Shown here one piece after another: positions 8,901 through 18,856 of a stretch of 56,296 nt of DNA. Each line of letters opens with the position of its first letter. Position 1 is the first letter of the stretch. The position numbers and the translations under genes were made by a program. Under the pieces are notes generated by a model that did no database searches, was not told the DNA's origin, and saw nothing but the letters and a program-made list of their open reading frames with translations. This stretch comes from Planctomycetota bacterium (GTDB lineage: Bacteria; Planctomycetota; Phycisphaerae; UBA1845), in the NCBI GenBank assembly GCA_024275565.1, contig JAJRYY010000018.1:1-56296 (forward strand). The letters are read 5' to 3'.

Positions 8901-9091
8901 CGGGCGATCGTTGAACGCAGACCGAGCAGCCTGGCTGAAAGCTCCGCAAACGCCGTCCTCTGAATCTGGAGAGTTTCCGCGCGCTGCTGCAAGAGAAGGA
9001 GCGGTCTCGAATCAAGCGATATAAGCTGATCGATGATGCTCTGCGTCGGAAGCCCGGAGACAAGCCCGATTCCGCTGCTGATACCTGACAT
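5951..9091 (-). CDS. fliD: Flagellar filament cap protein FliD, unusually large (1046 aa)
   Basis: The N-terminus (GISSGIGLVSGLPTQSIIDQ, then a helix ending in a run of Leu/Gln) and the C-terminus (NISAFVSSYNETLDRIDEF, SLQELLARKRARLERRFAGL) are FliD_N and FliD_C. The 1046-residue length is about twice that of typical FliD. The extra length is filled by repeated hook-IN-type modules that begin LNxGxGVxxG near residues 144, 259, 309, 504 and 627, each followed by a segment ending in DVIxxIN. FliD forms the cap that folds exported flagellin at the filament tip; the modules probably make a large exposed surface. The start has GAGGA upstream. A possible sigma-28 promoter lies 112 bases upstream. 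Confidence 0.92.
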   Translation of the reverse strand: MSGISSGIGLVSGLPTQSIIDQLISLDSRPLLLLQQRAETLQIQRTAFAELSARLLGLRSTIARFDEPSFFRGARATSSDDNVLSATASEGAAQGTFQFQVQSLVTNEQLISRGFANTDSQPIGAGTISFEIGNGRLDNATSLQSLNGGNGVRRGVIEITDRAGDSASVDLTTAITVKDVIDEINSRTEINVRARADGDRIVIEDNNDPADPNLQNLSIRDLAGGFSALDLGIAQQGQDGRITGTQIYYLTNDSRLTSLNDGNGVRVGRNNSDIAITVGDRVFTAGLRGLLQNGRFDQQARRTYLDVLNSGNGVREGTFKITNRAGVSAEIEVDESVKTVGDVIALINNAGIDITATVDPSVGRINISDDSTPATEDEAGNLVIEDISGNAATDLGLVMDTEEDDFQGNVIYRIDTLGDVIRAINYAQDESFLQNDLVAASINDAGDGLKLFSAEAYSVGVSDNAVASSAAIDLGLVGESNAGLFESRPLVAGLNTRLLTTLNGGSGVSVGGVFIDVQYDDGDFREGNIDFTGVTSVQGIIDRFNEQTDSTNISASLNNAGNGILFTDESGRSGTIVLKDQGQGRVVRDLFGLSDGETSVTSNDGSLATGNLQLQYISEATDRDTLGNGRGVSNGSFRITTSDGQSANVLITDTQTTVGDIIAQINGAPISGIEARINQNGDGIEIIDTTGGSGTFKIETGGNSTTAGDLNFLGSSEVSEDAEGNPISTIDGSFEYTVDIDADDTLDEVRNKINNLGIDVRANIINDGSGENAYRIIINSEVSGSAGRLNIDTGDTGLTFNTLVRAQDAVVFFGSESPFVITSTTNTLTEVIENVSIELTGTSDSPVELSISPDFEGLVNNISAFVSSYNETLDRIDEFTSFDTETNARGPLFGDNAVDAVKNRLRSAINASVEGQPIGFERLTFVGVRVGAGGRLSFDENTFRDRYAENPEAIETLFTTEETGIGVLLDQVIDEITRGTDGLIAGRDALLERREDLITDRTESLQELLARKRARLERRFAGLESTLANLQGAQNSLATLAGIAAR

Positions 9092-9202
9092 GATAAATCC
9101 TCATCCGCCGCGATCATCGTCGGAACCCATCGCCCGACATTCGTCGCATTCCTCGCGACTGCATTTATCGATACTGCACGATCGACAAAGCTGCTTCGTG
9201 GA

Positions 9203-9231
9203 TTATCGGCGCCGCCGACGCACCGTCTGTA
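9203..9231 (-). promoter_or_regulatory. Possible sigma-28 (FliA) promoter for fliD-fliS
   Basis: On the minus strand, GCCGATAA (9210-9203) matches the FliA -10 element exactly. TACA (9231-9228) lies 17 bases upstream, against the ideal TAAA at 15. It sits 112 bases before the fliD start. The -10 match is good but the -35 match is weak. Confidence 0.35.
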
Positions 9232-9284
9232 CGCAACCATTGCAGCACGAAGCGCAAGACTTGCGCATCCGCTAAACATCTCGA

Positions 9285-10706
9285 TTAGGACAGAAGCTGC
9301 AACACTGCCTGCGGCTGCTGATTGGCGATTTGAAGTGTCGTTTGCGTGCTTTGTACCAGGATTTGCGCACGCGTAAGCGCCGAAATTTCCTGCGCCATGT
9401 CAGCATCACGGATGACGGATTCCGACGCCTTCACATTCTCAAGCTGAATCTGCTGACTGTTGATATTCGTTTCGATCTGGTTCCGCTGAACACCACCAAG
9501 ACGACCACGCGTAAAAGCAATCTGACCAATCGCTTCCCGGACAATACGCTCTGCCGCAGTGAAATTCTGCGTGCGCACCTCGTTGCGACCACCAGATTTC
9601 AGAGAGTTCAGATACCCGATAATCGGATTCCCAAGATTCGCAGTGGATACCGACTCAAGGCCGATGTTCACCTGTCCTGCACTGCTCACCTCGGAGGCGA
9701 TTTGAAACTTCGCCCCACCATCGACGACCTGATAAGACGTCGAGCTGATCTGGGTTGCGAACGATTCCGTAAGATACAACCGGGCATCAAGACCGAGTGA
9801 ACGCACGTCGATCCGCAAACCATCCGCGTTGGTATTCTGTCCATTCACGAACGCGGTCACATCGACACCACTGTCTGTCGCAGTCACGCCAGCTGCACTG
9901 GCCACGAACGATCCGGTCAAGGTCTTGATCGTAACAAACTGGCTGGAACCATACTCGGTGCTGTTGATGAGTATCGCACCGCCACCTGCTGTTGACACGA
10001 CCGCAGAGATGCCGGTGGCGCCGATCGCGGTATTGATCGCAGCCGCAATCGTCTGTATAGACGTCCCGCTAGCGAAGCTCTGAATTTCAGAACCAAGCGT
10101 CCCTGCAAACTCAATACTGGTCGGCGTAGAAAGCGTCTCCCCAAGAAAAGTGAGCTGAGCACGTTCAGCCGATTGCGTGACCTGGACCGTGACAGCCTGT
10201 GCATCGTTCTCCGGGAGTCGAACGCCAAAGGTATTGATCGATGCGATCTTGTTTGAATCTATACTTGAAAGCGTATACCCAAGTCGACCATTGAGTAGCT
10301 TCTTGGCGCCAAACGACGTCGTGTTGGCGATTCGATCAATCGATACCAGAATCGCGTCGATCTCAAGCTGATTGGCATCGATTTCAGAAGACGTCAATCC
10401 ACCTTCATTGGCGGAGGACTGCAGGAGGGCACGCACATCCAGAAGCAACGCGGAAACTTCGTTCAAAGCACCCTCAGCCGTGGACAGCACATTGATGGCG
10501 CGATTGGAATTGTCAATGGCCTGACTGATAGCACGGATCTCGCTCCGAAGCGTCTCAGAAGCGATAATCCCCGCAGGATCGTCCTTGCCACGATTGATTC
10601 GCAGACCGGTGGACAACCGCTCGAGGCGTATGTTCAGATCGCGGTTGTTCGCGCCAAGCACATGGACCGCGCGAACCGCGGGGATATTGGTATTGATGCG
10701 TGACAT
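9285..10706 (-). CDS. fliC: Flagellin
   Basis: The product is 473 residues. The N-terminal D0/D1 region (MSRINTNIPAVRAVHVLGAN, LERLSTGLRINRGKDDPAGI, IASETLRSEI) and C-terminal D0 (SESVIRDADMAQEISALTRA, QILVQS, then LQIANQQPQAVLQLLS) are canonical. A central variable region with a flagellin-IN-like module (SFASGTSIQTIAAAINTAIG) forms the surface domain. It polymerises into the filament outside the cell after export with FliS. GGAGG lies 5 bases before the ATG. It is the first of two flagellin paralogues here; the second is at 13597. Confidence 0.95.
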   Translation of the reverse strand: MSRINTNIPAVRAVHVLGANNRDLNIRLERLSTGLRINRGKDDPAGIIASETLRSEIRAISQAIDNSNRAINVLSTAEGALNEVSALLLDVRALLQSSANEGGLTSSEIDANQLEIDAILVSIDRIANTTSFGAKKLLNGRLGYTLSSIDSNKIASINTFGVRLPENDAQAVTVQVTQSAERAQLTFLGETLSTPTSIEFAGTLGSEIQSFASGTSIQTIAAAINTAIGATGISAVVSTAGGGAILINSTEYGSSQFVTIKTLTGSFVASAAGVTATDSGVDVTAFVNGQNTNADGLRIDVRSLGLDARLYLTESFATQISSTSYQVVDGGAKFQIASEVSSAGQVNIGLESVSTANLGNPIIGYLNSLKSGGRNEVRTQNFTAAERIVREAIGQIAFTRGRLGGVQRNQIETNINSQQIQLENVKASESVIRDADMAQEISALTRAQILVQSTQTTLQIANQQPQAVLQLLS

Positions 10707-10810
10707 GCCATCCTCCGTGATGACGACTCAGGCACGCTGCCATCCATCGTTGCGCCCACGCTACCGTGCGTGAACGCTGTACACCTCATTGGACCGTCAT
10801 CCTCACGAAC

Positions 10811-10824
10811 GCAATCTCGTCGCC
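10811..10824 (-). promoter_or_regulatory. Candidate sigma-54 promoter core for the flagellin gene
   Basis: The minus strand reads GGCGACGAGATTGC, a GG-N10-GC spacing with TTGC at the -12 side. It lies about 105 bases upstream of the flagellin ATG. A sigma-54-dependent activator is encoded at 45550. The -24 half (GGCGAC instead of GGCACG) is imperfect, so this is only a candidate. Confidence 0.25.
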
Positions 10825-10989
10825 GGTACTGGACAATACACGCAAGGATCAGTCGCCCTGGAAAACTCTTCTTCCATACAAATTTCGACGCGCCCCAATG
10901 AGGCCTTTAGGTAATTGCGTCCGAAAACACTGAAATGAGGGTTATAGGACGCAATGATCCACTCCAACCACTACGATCCAAAAAACTGA

Positions 10990-11020
10990 ACCCGATCCCT
11001 CGCGTAGCGAGCAATCGGGT
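10990..11020 (-). terminator. Terminator for the gene at 11087-11812
   Basis: ACCCGAT (10990-10996) pairs with ATCGGGT (11014-11020), and inside it CTCGC pairs with GCGAG across a GTA loop. On the minus strand the hairpin is followed by a run of six T (plus-strand A run at 10980-10985), so it terminates leftward transcription. Confidence 0.75.
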
Positions 11021-11086
11021 CCGGTAGCAGCCTGCAATAATATTTCACAAGTCGCCAATGCAGTCAATGCACCACACCGCTAAACT

Positions 11087-11812
11087 CTATTCGTTGACAT
11101 CACCGGATTCACCAATGAACGGCCATGGGATAATAAATCTCCATTTACATATTTCGGGCTCAGTGGATATGACTGGACAGGCTCTTCGCCAACGGCACCA
11201 TATATCCGGGCAAGATACGGTAAATTGTGCGCAATTACAGTCCCAGAACGGCCAGGGAATCGCCACGGATTGGGAAAATCCGAATACAGCACGCACCGCA
11301 TCGACACCCGCCAGGTCTGTGGTAAAACTTCCCAACAATTCGGGATACATTCCACCGGCATCCTCGCTGAAGGAAAAGGTGAAGATCCCTGTCTCAAAGT
11401 CCACATCGTCAGGGTCGGTATTTTCCGGACTGGCACCTTCCGGAGGTAGAAACCCAACAACAAGGCGACCGGAGACGACCTGCCCATCCTGATCCCTGGC
11501 TGTCCAGCGGATTTCAACGTTATTTGCGTCCTGACTGCCATCGAATACCCACTCGTATAACGCAAGAGACATGTTACCGTCGCTATCCAACAGTTGGACT
11601 GTAAACGCCTGAGCGTTCTGTCCATGACCATTGCGCAACATCGGGCCCGCAACTGACTCAATCCCCAAAACGCTGCCAGAGTGGTTGGAAAGGATGAGGG
11701 TTCCTTCGGCGGTAGGTTCCGCGCCGAGAGGTGCCTGTATCATCTGCGATTCTGCAGAAATCGCCGGCAATCCTGAAAAACACACCAGTATAAAAACAGT
11801 CATTCCATTCAT
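11087..11812 (-). CDS. Secreted hypothetical protein
   Basis: The product is 241 residues with an N-terminal signal peptide (MNGMTVFILVCFSGLPAISA, cleavage near AES). A beta-rich region follows (GTLILSNHSGSVLGIESVAG, AFTVQLLDSDGNMSLALYEW, VEIRWTARDQDGQVVSGRLV). The last 60 residues are odd: Trp/Cys-rich (IPWPFWDCNCAQF, CPDIWCRWRRACP) with IPWPF occurring twice. This could mean a frameshift near position 11270 or an unusual tail. A well-formed terminator follows on the minus strand. The family is not recognised. It is probably envelope-associated or secreted. Confidence 0.55.
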   Translation of the reverse strand: MNGMTVFILVCFSGLPAISAESQMIQAPLGAEPTAEGTLILSNHSGSVLGIESVAGPMLRNGHGQNAQAFTVQLLDSDGNMSLALYEWVFDGSQDANNVEIRWTARDQDGQVVSGRLVVGFLPPEGASPENTDPDDVDFETGIFTFSFSEDAGGMYPELLGSFTTDLAGVDAVRAVFGFSQSVAIPWPFWDCNCAQFTVSCPDIWCRWRRACPVISTEPEICKWRFIIPWPFIGESGDVNE

Positions 11813-11954
11813 CGCATTACACCTGATTCTATCGCCCGAACGCCCCCGGGAAATAACGCATCACCCAGGGTGCTGGACACCCAAGCAATCACATTTCCCC
11901 ACCCCTGCTGCAACAAGAGTACCTCCTTTCCAAGGGGGACGTACGCCCGAATTC

Positions 11955-12875
11955 CTACTCCCGGACTGCTTTGGTTGCAAGTACTTTGTATCTGGTCACA
12001 ATGCTCACTCTGCCGAAGGCCTCGATATCGTCACCACGCCCTGTACTGACAACTCCAGGTGACTTCTGTCGGTGAGCTACATCAGTAAATAGAACACGTA
12101 CAACATTGCCTTCAAGGTCAATGTGGAAGCGTGCCACATCATCGGGATCGCCATCACGCAATTTCGGCAGTGTCGTGCCAACAACATCGCACACAACGCC
12201 ATCGACGACCTCCTGCCCCTCATACCGACCCGATTCCAAAAGAAATTCTGCCCAACCCTCCGGGTAGGTCATCTCGTCATCCAGTCCAAGCCAACCACGA
12301 ACATTGGCGCCCAAATGGCATCCGTAAATCCGGTAGCGCGATGGGCAATATTTGAGCCTGTCATCTCCACGGTTGATATCATTGTATCCATAGAAAATAT
12401 TGGCTACGCCATCGGGAAATTCTCGCGAGGAGATTCTCCAGTTCCCTTTGGAGAACCCCTTTGCAACACCCTTACAGGCGGGACGCTTACCAAGACCCAT
12501 ATCTGTTCCAACAGCGGAAATCGAAACACCCCCACCAACACCAGTATCGCAATCAACACGATCGCAGCGAAGCCGCCACACTTCCAGAGACTTGTCGTCG
12601 AACATCTTCACAACACACCAGGTTTGCGTCTGGGCAACTTCAAATTTGAAGGAATCCTCAGTAATCTTTTGAGAACCAGAACTGGTGTCTGTCACACGCA
12701 CAGCAACATGAGCCTCCAGTACCATACCATCGGGAAACGCATTATTGTACCGATCCACCATCCTGTTCAGCACCGCCTTCAGCAGATGCCTGTTGCTATT
12801 CGGAACCTGTTCCGGAGAGTCTGGTTCTGGAGGACCCGTCAATGCCAGCAATGCAACGACAATCATCTTTACCAT
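11955..12875 (-). CDS. Hypothetical exported protein
   Basis: The start at 12875 (MVKMIVVALLALTGPPEPDS) is preceded by GAGG 8 bases upstream and gives a short hydrophobic leader that may be a signal peptide. The mature part (about 285 residues) contains LLKAVLNRMVDRYNNAFPDG, several Cys residues and a C-terminal segment with VVCDVVGTTLPKLRDGDPDD and RFHIDLEGNVVRVLF. That segment resembles outer-membrane-lipoprotein-like beta folds seen in planctomycete hypothetical proteins. No named family is recognised. Starts further upstream would lie in the repeated AACAAAACCAAT segment and lack an SD. Confidence 0.55.
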   Translation of the reverse strand: MVKMIVVALLALTGPPEPDSPEQVPNSNRHLLKAVLNRMVDRYNNAFPDGMVLEAHVAVRVTDTSSGSQKITEDSFKFEVAQTQTWCVVKMFDDKSLEVWRLRCDRVDCDTGVGGGVSISAVGTDMGLGKRPACKGVAKGFSKGNWRISSREFPDGVANIFYGYNDINRGDDRLKYCPSRYRIYGCHLGANVRGWLGLDDEMTYPEGWAEFLLESGRYEGQEVVDGVVCDVVGTTLPKLRDGDPDDVARFHIDLEGNVVRVLFTDVAHRQKSPGVVSTGRGDDIEAFGRVSIVTRYKVLATKAVRE

Positions 12876-12986
12876 GCCATCAGCCTCTAACAAAACCAAT
12901 TTCTCTAACAAAACCAATCTCAATGTCATTCGGTAAAAATACCCGTCGCGCAAGTGTCAAATCATTGGCACTTGCGCGACTGTATT

Positions 12987-13072
12987 CGTGTCGTTGGGTA
13001 ACTGTACTCGTGCTTTGGGTAACTGTACTCGTGCTTTGGGTAACTGCACTCGTGTCGTTGGGTATCCGTGTC
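12987..13072. repeat. Tandem repeat, about 21-bp unit, 4 copies
   Basis: The unit CGTGCTTTGGGTAACTGTACT is repeated with small changes. The outer copies carry CGTGTCGTTG in place of CGTGCTTTG and are one base longer or truncated. The array is upstream of the gene at 11955-12875 and does not overlap a recognised gene. Confidence 0.8.
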
Positions 13073-13256
13073 GTCAGGCGTGCATACGGTGGGAACTCAT
13101 GACCAGATGCGGCCACAGATAGAAATGTGCGGTTCCGGTTCACGGAAACCCTCCAGCAGAAAACCACTATAGGTACACAATGGACGCCCTCCGCCCACAA
13201 TGCACCCATGCTTAGCGATCCTGTCTCCCTCCTAGAGCGACCCGCTTGTACTGTAT

Positions 13257-13296
13257 TGTCGGATTATGTCAAGTCCAATCTTGACATAATCCGACA
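13257..13296. repeat. Perfect inverted repeat, 17-bp arms, 6-base loop
   Basis: TGTCGGATTATGTCAAG (13257-13273) and its exact complement (13280-13296) flank TCCAAT. TTTT follows at 13297-13300, so it could terminate rightward transcription, but no rightward gene precedes it. Two AT-rich arms around a 6-base centre could also be a recombinase or regulator site. Confidence 0.8.
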
Positions 13297-13596
13297 TTTT
13301 CAGACGTACTTACCAACCGGGGAATGCAAATACCGCTTCAATTGACCCCGAAACTCCCCTGATGAGATTGTGATTTGATTCACAAACCAAGCTGCAACTT
13401 GGTTTTAACTCCGTAGTTGCCAGACCAACCGGACATCATACCGCGACCCACATCAATACATCCCGTCCCCTGCGGTTCGAAGAAGGCATGTCAAACCGAT
13501 GATTATGTACCAACGCAATGCATCGATACACAACACGCGAGAATTCGACTGCACACCTGACATTCATCAGGACGGTCATGCAAATCCTCAAGAACG

Positions 13597-15081
13597 TTAT
13601 CCGAGCAATGCAAGAACGTTCTGCGGTGCAGCGTTGGCGATCTGCAAGGTCGACGTCGCCGAATTGACCAGAATCTGGGCACGGGTCAACGCACTTGTCT
13701 CCTGGGCAAAATCTGCATCACGAATAGCACTCTCAGCCGCTGACGTATTCTCGAACGTGACCAGCATCGAGTTGATCGCTGTCTGAAGCGTATTACGCTG
13801 GAAAGCACCAAGACGTCCACGCAACGAAGCAACCTGATTGATCGCACTCCGAACAATCCTCTGAGCACTGGTAAAATTCTGGCTCGCAAGATCATTCGCA
13901 GAACCGGATTGCAGCGTCGTCAGAAAACCATTCACAGTGTCACCAAGTGACCCCGTACTCACAGACGTAATACCAATCGTCTCCTGCGCAACCAGCCCGG
14001 CCTGAGGCGCGATACTGAATCGTGCCCCGCCACCGGTAATCGCAAACGACGTCGATCCGGAATCTGTCGTGCCAAATGTCTGAGTCAGTACAAGATCAAT
14101 ATCCAGAACCGAAGAACGCACACTCGCATTCAACCCGTCAACCGTGGCGGATTGTCCATTGATCGTGATTGTACCGTCAACACCGGTATCATTCGCATTC
14201 GATGTACTGCTGTTCAAGTTGAATCCTGTGGTACCGGTAGTGTTGACCACCTCAACGGTCACAAAACCATTGCTACCAAAGGTCGTACTCGAGAAAATGA
14301 CCGCGTTGATACCACCGGTGTTGTTGGAGAGAATTGCAGAGACACCCGTAAGCTCCGACCGGGCGTTGACGGCTGTCACGATCTGCGTCTGAGTCGCTCC
14401 AGATGCGAAAGTGATGACATCAGTACCAAAATTACCCGTGACTTGTAGAGTAACAGCCGCAGAGAGCTCTCCTGTCGCTGTGGCAGTCCCGCCTTCGTCT
14501 CCGCCATATGCGCTGATGAACGCAAATTCAGAACCGGTTACTACCTCAATAATAACGTCCTGGAAAGAATTGTCAGGAACTCTGGCAGCGTTGATTTCGA
14601 TGGATGCGACGTTCGCTGTAATATTGGCCGCCGCTGTAGCAGATGTTGTGAAGTCGAGCGATCCGTTGAGCAATTTACGCCCGCCGAAGCTCGTCGTATT
14701 GGCAAGCCTGTTGAGCGAGTTGAGGACAGCATCAACCTGGAGCTGATTAGCGCGGACTTCCTCATTGCTCAAACCCGCTACGTTCGCAGTCCGATCGACA
14801 AGGTCTTCGAGTTCCAGAAGCAATGCACTGACTTCCTGGAGACCACCTTCAGCGATCGCTATGATCGTATCAGCCCGTCGAGCATTATCGGTCGCAGCCG
14901 TGAGCGCAACCTTCGAAGCGCGCAACGTCTCGGACGCAATAAGCCCCGCCGGGTCATCCCTCCCCGAATTGATCCGCAGACCAGTACTCAGTCGAGTGAG
15001 CGCCCTGTTCAGTGTCGAGCTGTTCGCATTGAACACCCGATTGGAAATCAGGGACTGAATGTTGGTGTTGATTCTACTCAT
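13597..15081 (-). CDS. Flagellin (second paralogue)
   Basis: The product is 494 residues with canonical D0/D1 ends: MSRINTNIQSLISNRVFNAN, LTRLSTGLRINSGRDDPAGL and IASETLRASK at the start; SAAESAIRDADFAQETSALT, RAQILVNS and LQIANAAPQNVLALLG at the end. The central domain is Ala/Thr/Gly-rich with a flagellin-IN module (TFASGATQTQIVTAVNARSE). It is clearly diverged from the flagellin at 9285 in the centre but collinear at both ends. GGAGG lies upstream of the ATG. Two flagellins suggest a mixed filament or alternate expression, which is an inference. Confidence 0.95.
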   Translation of the reverse strand: MSRINTNIQSLISNRVFNANSSTLNRALTRLSTGLRINSGRDDPAGLIASETLRASKVALTAATDNARRADTIIAIAEGGLQEVSALLLELEDLVDRTANVAGLSNEEVRANQLQVDAVLNSLNRLANTTSFGGRKLLNGSLDFTTSATAAANITANVASIEINAARVPDNSFQDVIIEVVTGSEFAFISAYGGDEGGTATATGELSAAVTLQVTGNFGTDVITFASGATQTQIVTAVNARSELTGVSAILSNNTGGINAVIFSSTTFGSNGFVTVEVVNTTGTTGFNLNSSTSNANDTGVDGTITINGQSATVDGLNASVRSSVLDIDLVLTQTFGTTDSGSTSFAITGGGARFSIAPQAGLVAQETIGITSVSTGSLGDTVNGFLTTLQSGSANDLASQNFTSAQRIVRSAINQVASLRGRLGAFQRNTLQTAINSMLVTFENTSAAESAIRDADFAQETSALTRAQILVNSATSTLQIANAAPQNVLALLG

Positions 15082-15933
15082 CTCTGTCGTGCCTCCTCAT
15101 CCACATCGCGTCGCACATACATCCGTCCGCGGGAAACTCACTTCGCCACGTACTGACGCCTGAGCGTCCACGTTGCGACACCAGCGATCTGTTCTTTTTG
15201 CCGGTAGGCTCGTTCATGTTTGGTCCGAATCATTTCGGGGCGTCATACATGGACTCATGTATTTTCACCCGTCCCCAGTGGTCATAATGATCAGGTTCGA
15301 TACCTGGATCACAATCCCGACAATCCTTCATCGCAAGACATCCGGAACAAGCCTTCCGATTGCGACAAAACACGAATCGTCACCCCGATAACAGCCCTTT
15401 AGTACGAATTGGACCTCGTATCGTGACGTTGAAGAAACTGAAATCATTATCAGACGATCACTGATTCCAATAACATTTTTGTCACCCTCTGGAGACATCC
15501 CAACGCGGTCATTATGGGACATCCCCAAAAGTCAATAATCCTGCAATCAATGAAAAAATGTTCTCGGATGATGCGCACAATTGTACGGACGTTCCAATCG
15601 TACGTTCAAAACCGGATGAAACATGTATCACGACTGTGATGCCAAGCTCCGACCTCAATCCACAAAAAGCGGCCCTTAACTATGGACCATGCGGAAAGGA
15701 CAACCCACGCAACACGGACGCTCGATTTTCTACGTTGGATACATGATGGGACGCTGCCGAGACGGCAATATTATGGGACTCGAGACGGCAATATTATGGG
15801 ACCAGGCGATATGCGAAGATTTTGAAGAAAATACCGCAGGCGCTGTGTCTATGAAACAAGCGCTACGCGAGTCCGATGTCAAAGCACGCACGCCAGAACA
15901 AGTGTACCCCAGCCTGCGTCCACAAACTGTCAT
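15082..15933. other. Long gene-free interval
   Basis: This 850-base stretch lies between the second flagellin and thiC. Short open frames exist on both strands, but none has an SD with a credible protein. It must carry the flagellin promoter, but I could not identify a clear sigma-28 or sigma-54 motif. A 23-bp direct repeat lies at 15758-15803. Confidence 0.5.
15758..15803. repeat. Tandem duplication, 23-bp unit, 2 copies
   Basis: The units at 15758-15780 and 15781-15803 differ only in the last base. The core is GACGGCAATATTATGGGAC. Confidence 0.85.
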
Positions 15934-18051
<2,118 letters not shown>

Positions 18052-18180
18052 TCATTTTGTTATTGAGGTTGGAAAACGTATCCTGGTCCGATAGAATCGG
18101 TGCGTCTGACATGGAGGGTCTGCACACATGCCCAGGAGGAGCAGTGTGCTTTCCTGGAAAGCAGTGGAGGAATTGAAGCG

Positions 18181-18795
18181 ATGATGAGAAAAACAGCGTT
18201 ATTGATACTGATAACCGCCTCCGTGGCTACGACATCACGGGCTGAGCTATCGTTTGACCAGATCGGCGACCCTGAGCTTGGCGGGAGCTGGTTCCAGTCC
18301 TTTCAACTACGCAGCAGCACGTCCTTCAACAATATGGGCATCATCCTGACAGACCCCTCGATGCCTGCTGGCGCCGACTACCGCGACTTTCTCTATACCG
18401 GTTTCAAAACGGACGCATGGGATTTCGGCATCTCCGGGGGAACCAGCGGCTGGCGTGAGTCCTCATTCGCACCTGGTCCGGACCAGGGCTACATGACGGC
18501 TGCGGCCGGAACACCGACCAACGAGCTGGTCTGGCGATCCCACTTCATAGACGAACCGGAGACCACTGCATTTACGCTCACACTCTTCACCTACGACAGC
18601 ATCATTGCATCCAGCCCCATCGGGGGAGCTTCTGCGACGTGGGATGGTATTTCATGGAAATTCGACACGCCCAGAGGCGTTTCATGGAACGAATTTCAGC
18701 AAATTACGCACGCACCTGAACCTACGGCCGCCCTGCTGGGTTCGATGGGGCTGTTCGCTGTGGGGTTCATTCGCCGGCGTGCGAGTCAGCCATAA
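18181..18795 (+). CDS. PEP-CTERM sorting-domain secreted protein
   Basis: The product is 204 residues. A signal peptide (MMRKTALLILITASVATTSR, cut near RA/EL) is followed by a beta-rich body with aromatic residues. The C-terminal sorting signal is APEPTAALLGSMGLFAVGF followed by IRRRASQP: PEP motif, transmembrane helix and basic end. In organisms with the exosortase system such proteins are processed at the PEP motif and released to or held at the cell surface, often with exopolysaccharide. GGAGGA precedes the ATG at 18181 by about 9 bases. It converges with dapF. Confidence 0.85.
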   Translation: MMRKTALLILITASVATTSRAELSFDQIGDPELGGSWFQSFQLRSSTSFNNMGIILTDPSMPAGADYRDFLYTGFKTDAWDFGISGGTSGWRESSFAPGPDQGYMTAAAGTPTNELVWRSHFIDEPETTAFTLTLFTYDSIIASSPIGGASATWDGISWKFDTPRGVSWNEFQQITHAPEPTAALLGSMGLFAVGFIRRRASQP

Positions 18796-18808
18796 ACACC
18801 CGGTCGTT

Positions 18809-18856
18809 CCAGTCAAACGGCGTGCCAGTCAACCGTCGTGCCAGTCAAACGGCGTG
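18809..18856. repeat. 16-bp tandem repeat derived from the dapF 3' end
   Basis: CCAGTCAAACGGCGTG occurs at 18809-18824, with two changes at 18825-18840, and again exactly at 18841-18856. The rightmost copy contains the dapF stop codon (18845-18847) and its last codons, so the array looks like amplification of the gene end into the 3' flank. Confidence 0.85.

Larger units (their letters stand above)
12876..13596. other. Gene-free interval with repeats and hairpins
   Basis: No convincing gene is seen. The interval contains a duplicated phrase CTAACAAAACCAAT (about 12887-12917), the 21-bp tandem repeat at 12987-13072, the perfect 17-bp inverted repeat at 13257-13296 and a weak terminator-like hairpin ACCAAG-N6-CTTGGT followed by TTT at 13386-13406. 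Confidence 0.55.

Noticed and set aside
12123..12890. Plus-strand frame of 255 codons opposite the gene at 11955
   Set aside because: It has no SD and a His/Asn-rich composition; the minus-strand gene has an SD and leader peptide.
13257..13296. dif/XerCD site
   Set aside because: ATTATGTCAA resembles a XerD arm, but its orientation relative to the centre is the reverse of dif.
15328..15933. Short frames on both strands before thiC
   Set aside because: They show no SD, no conserved look and unusual composition; I treat the region as non-coding.
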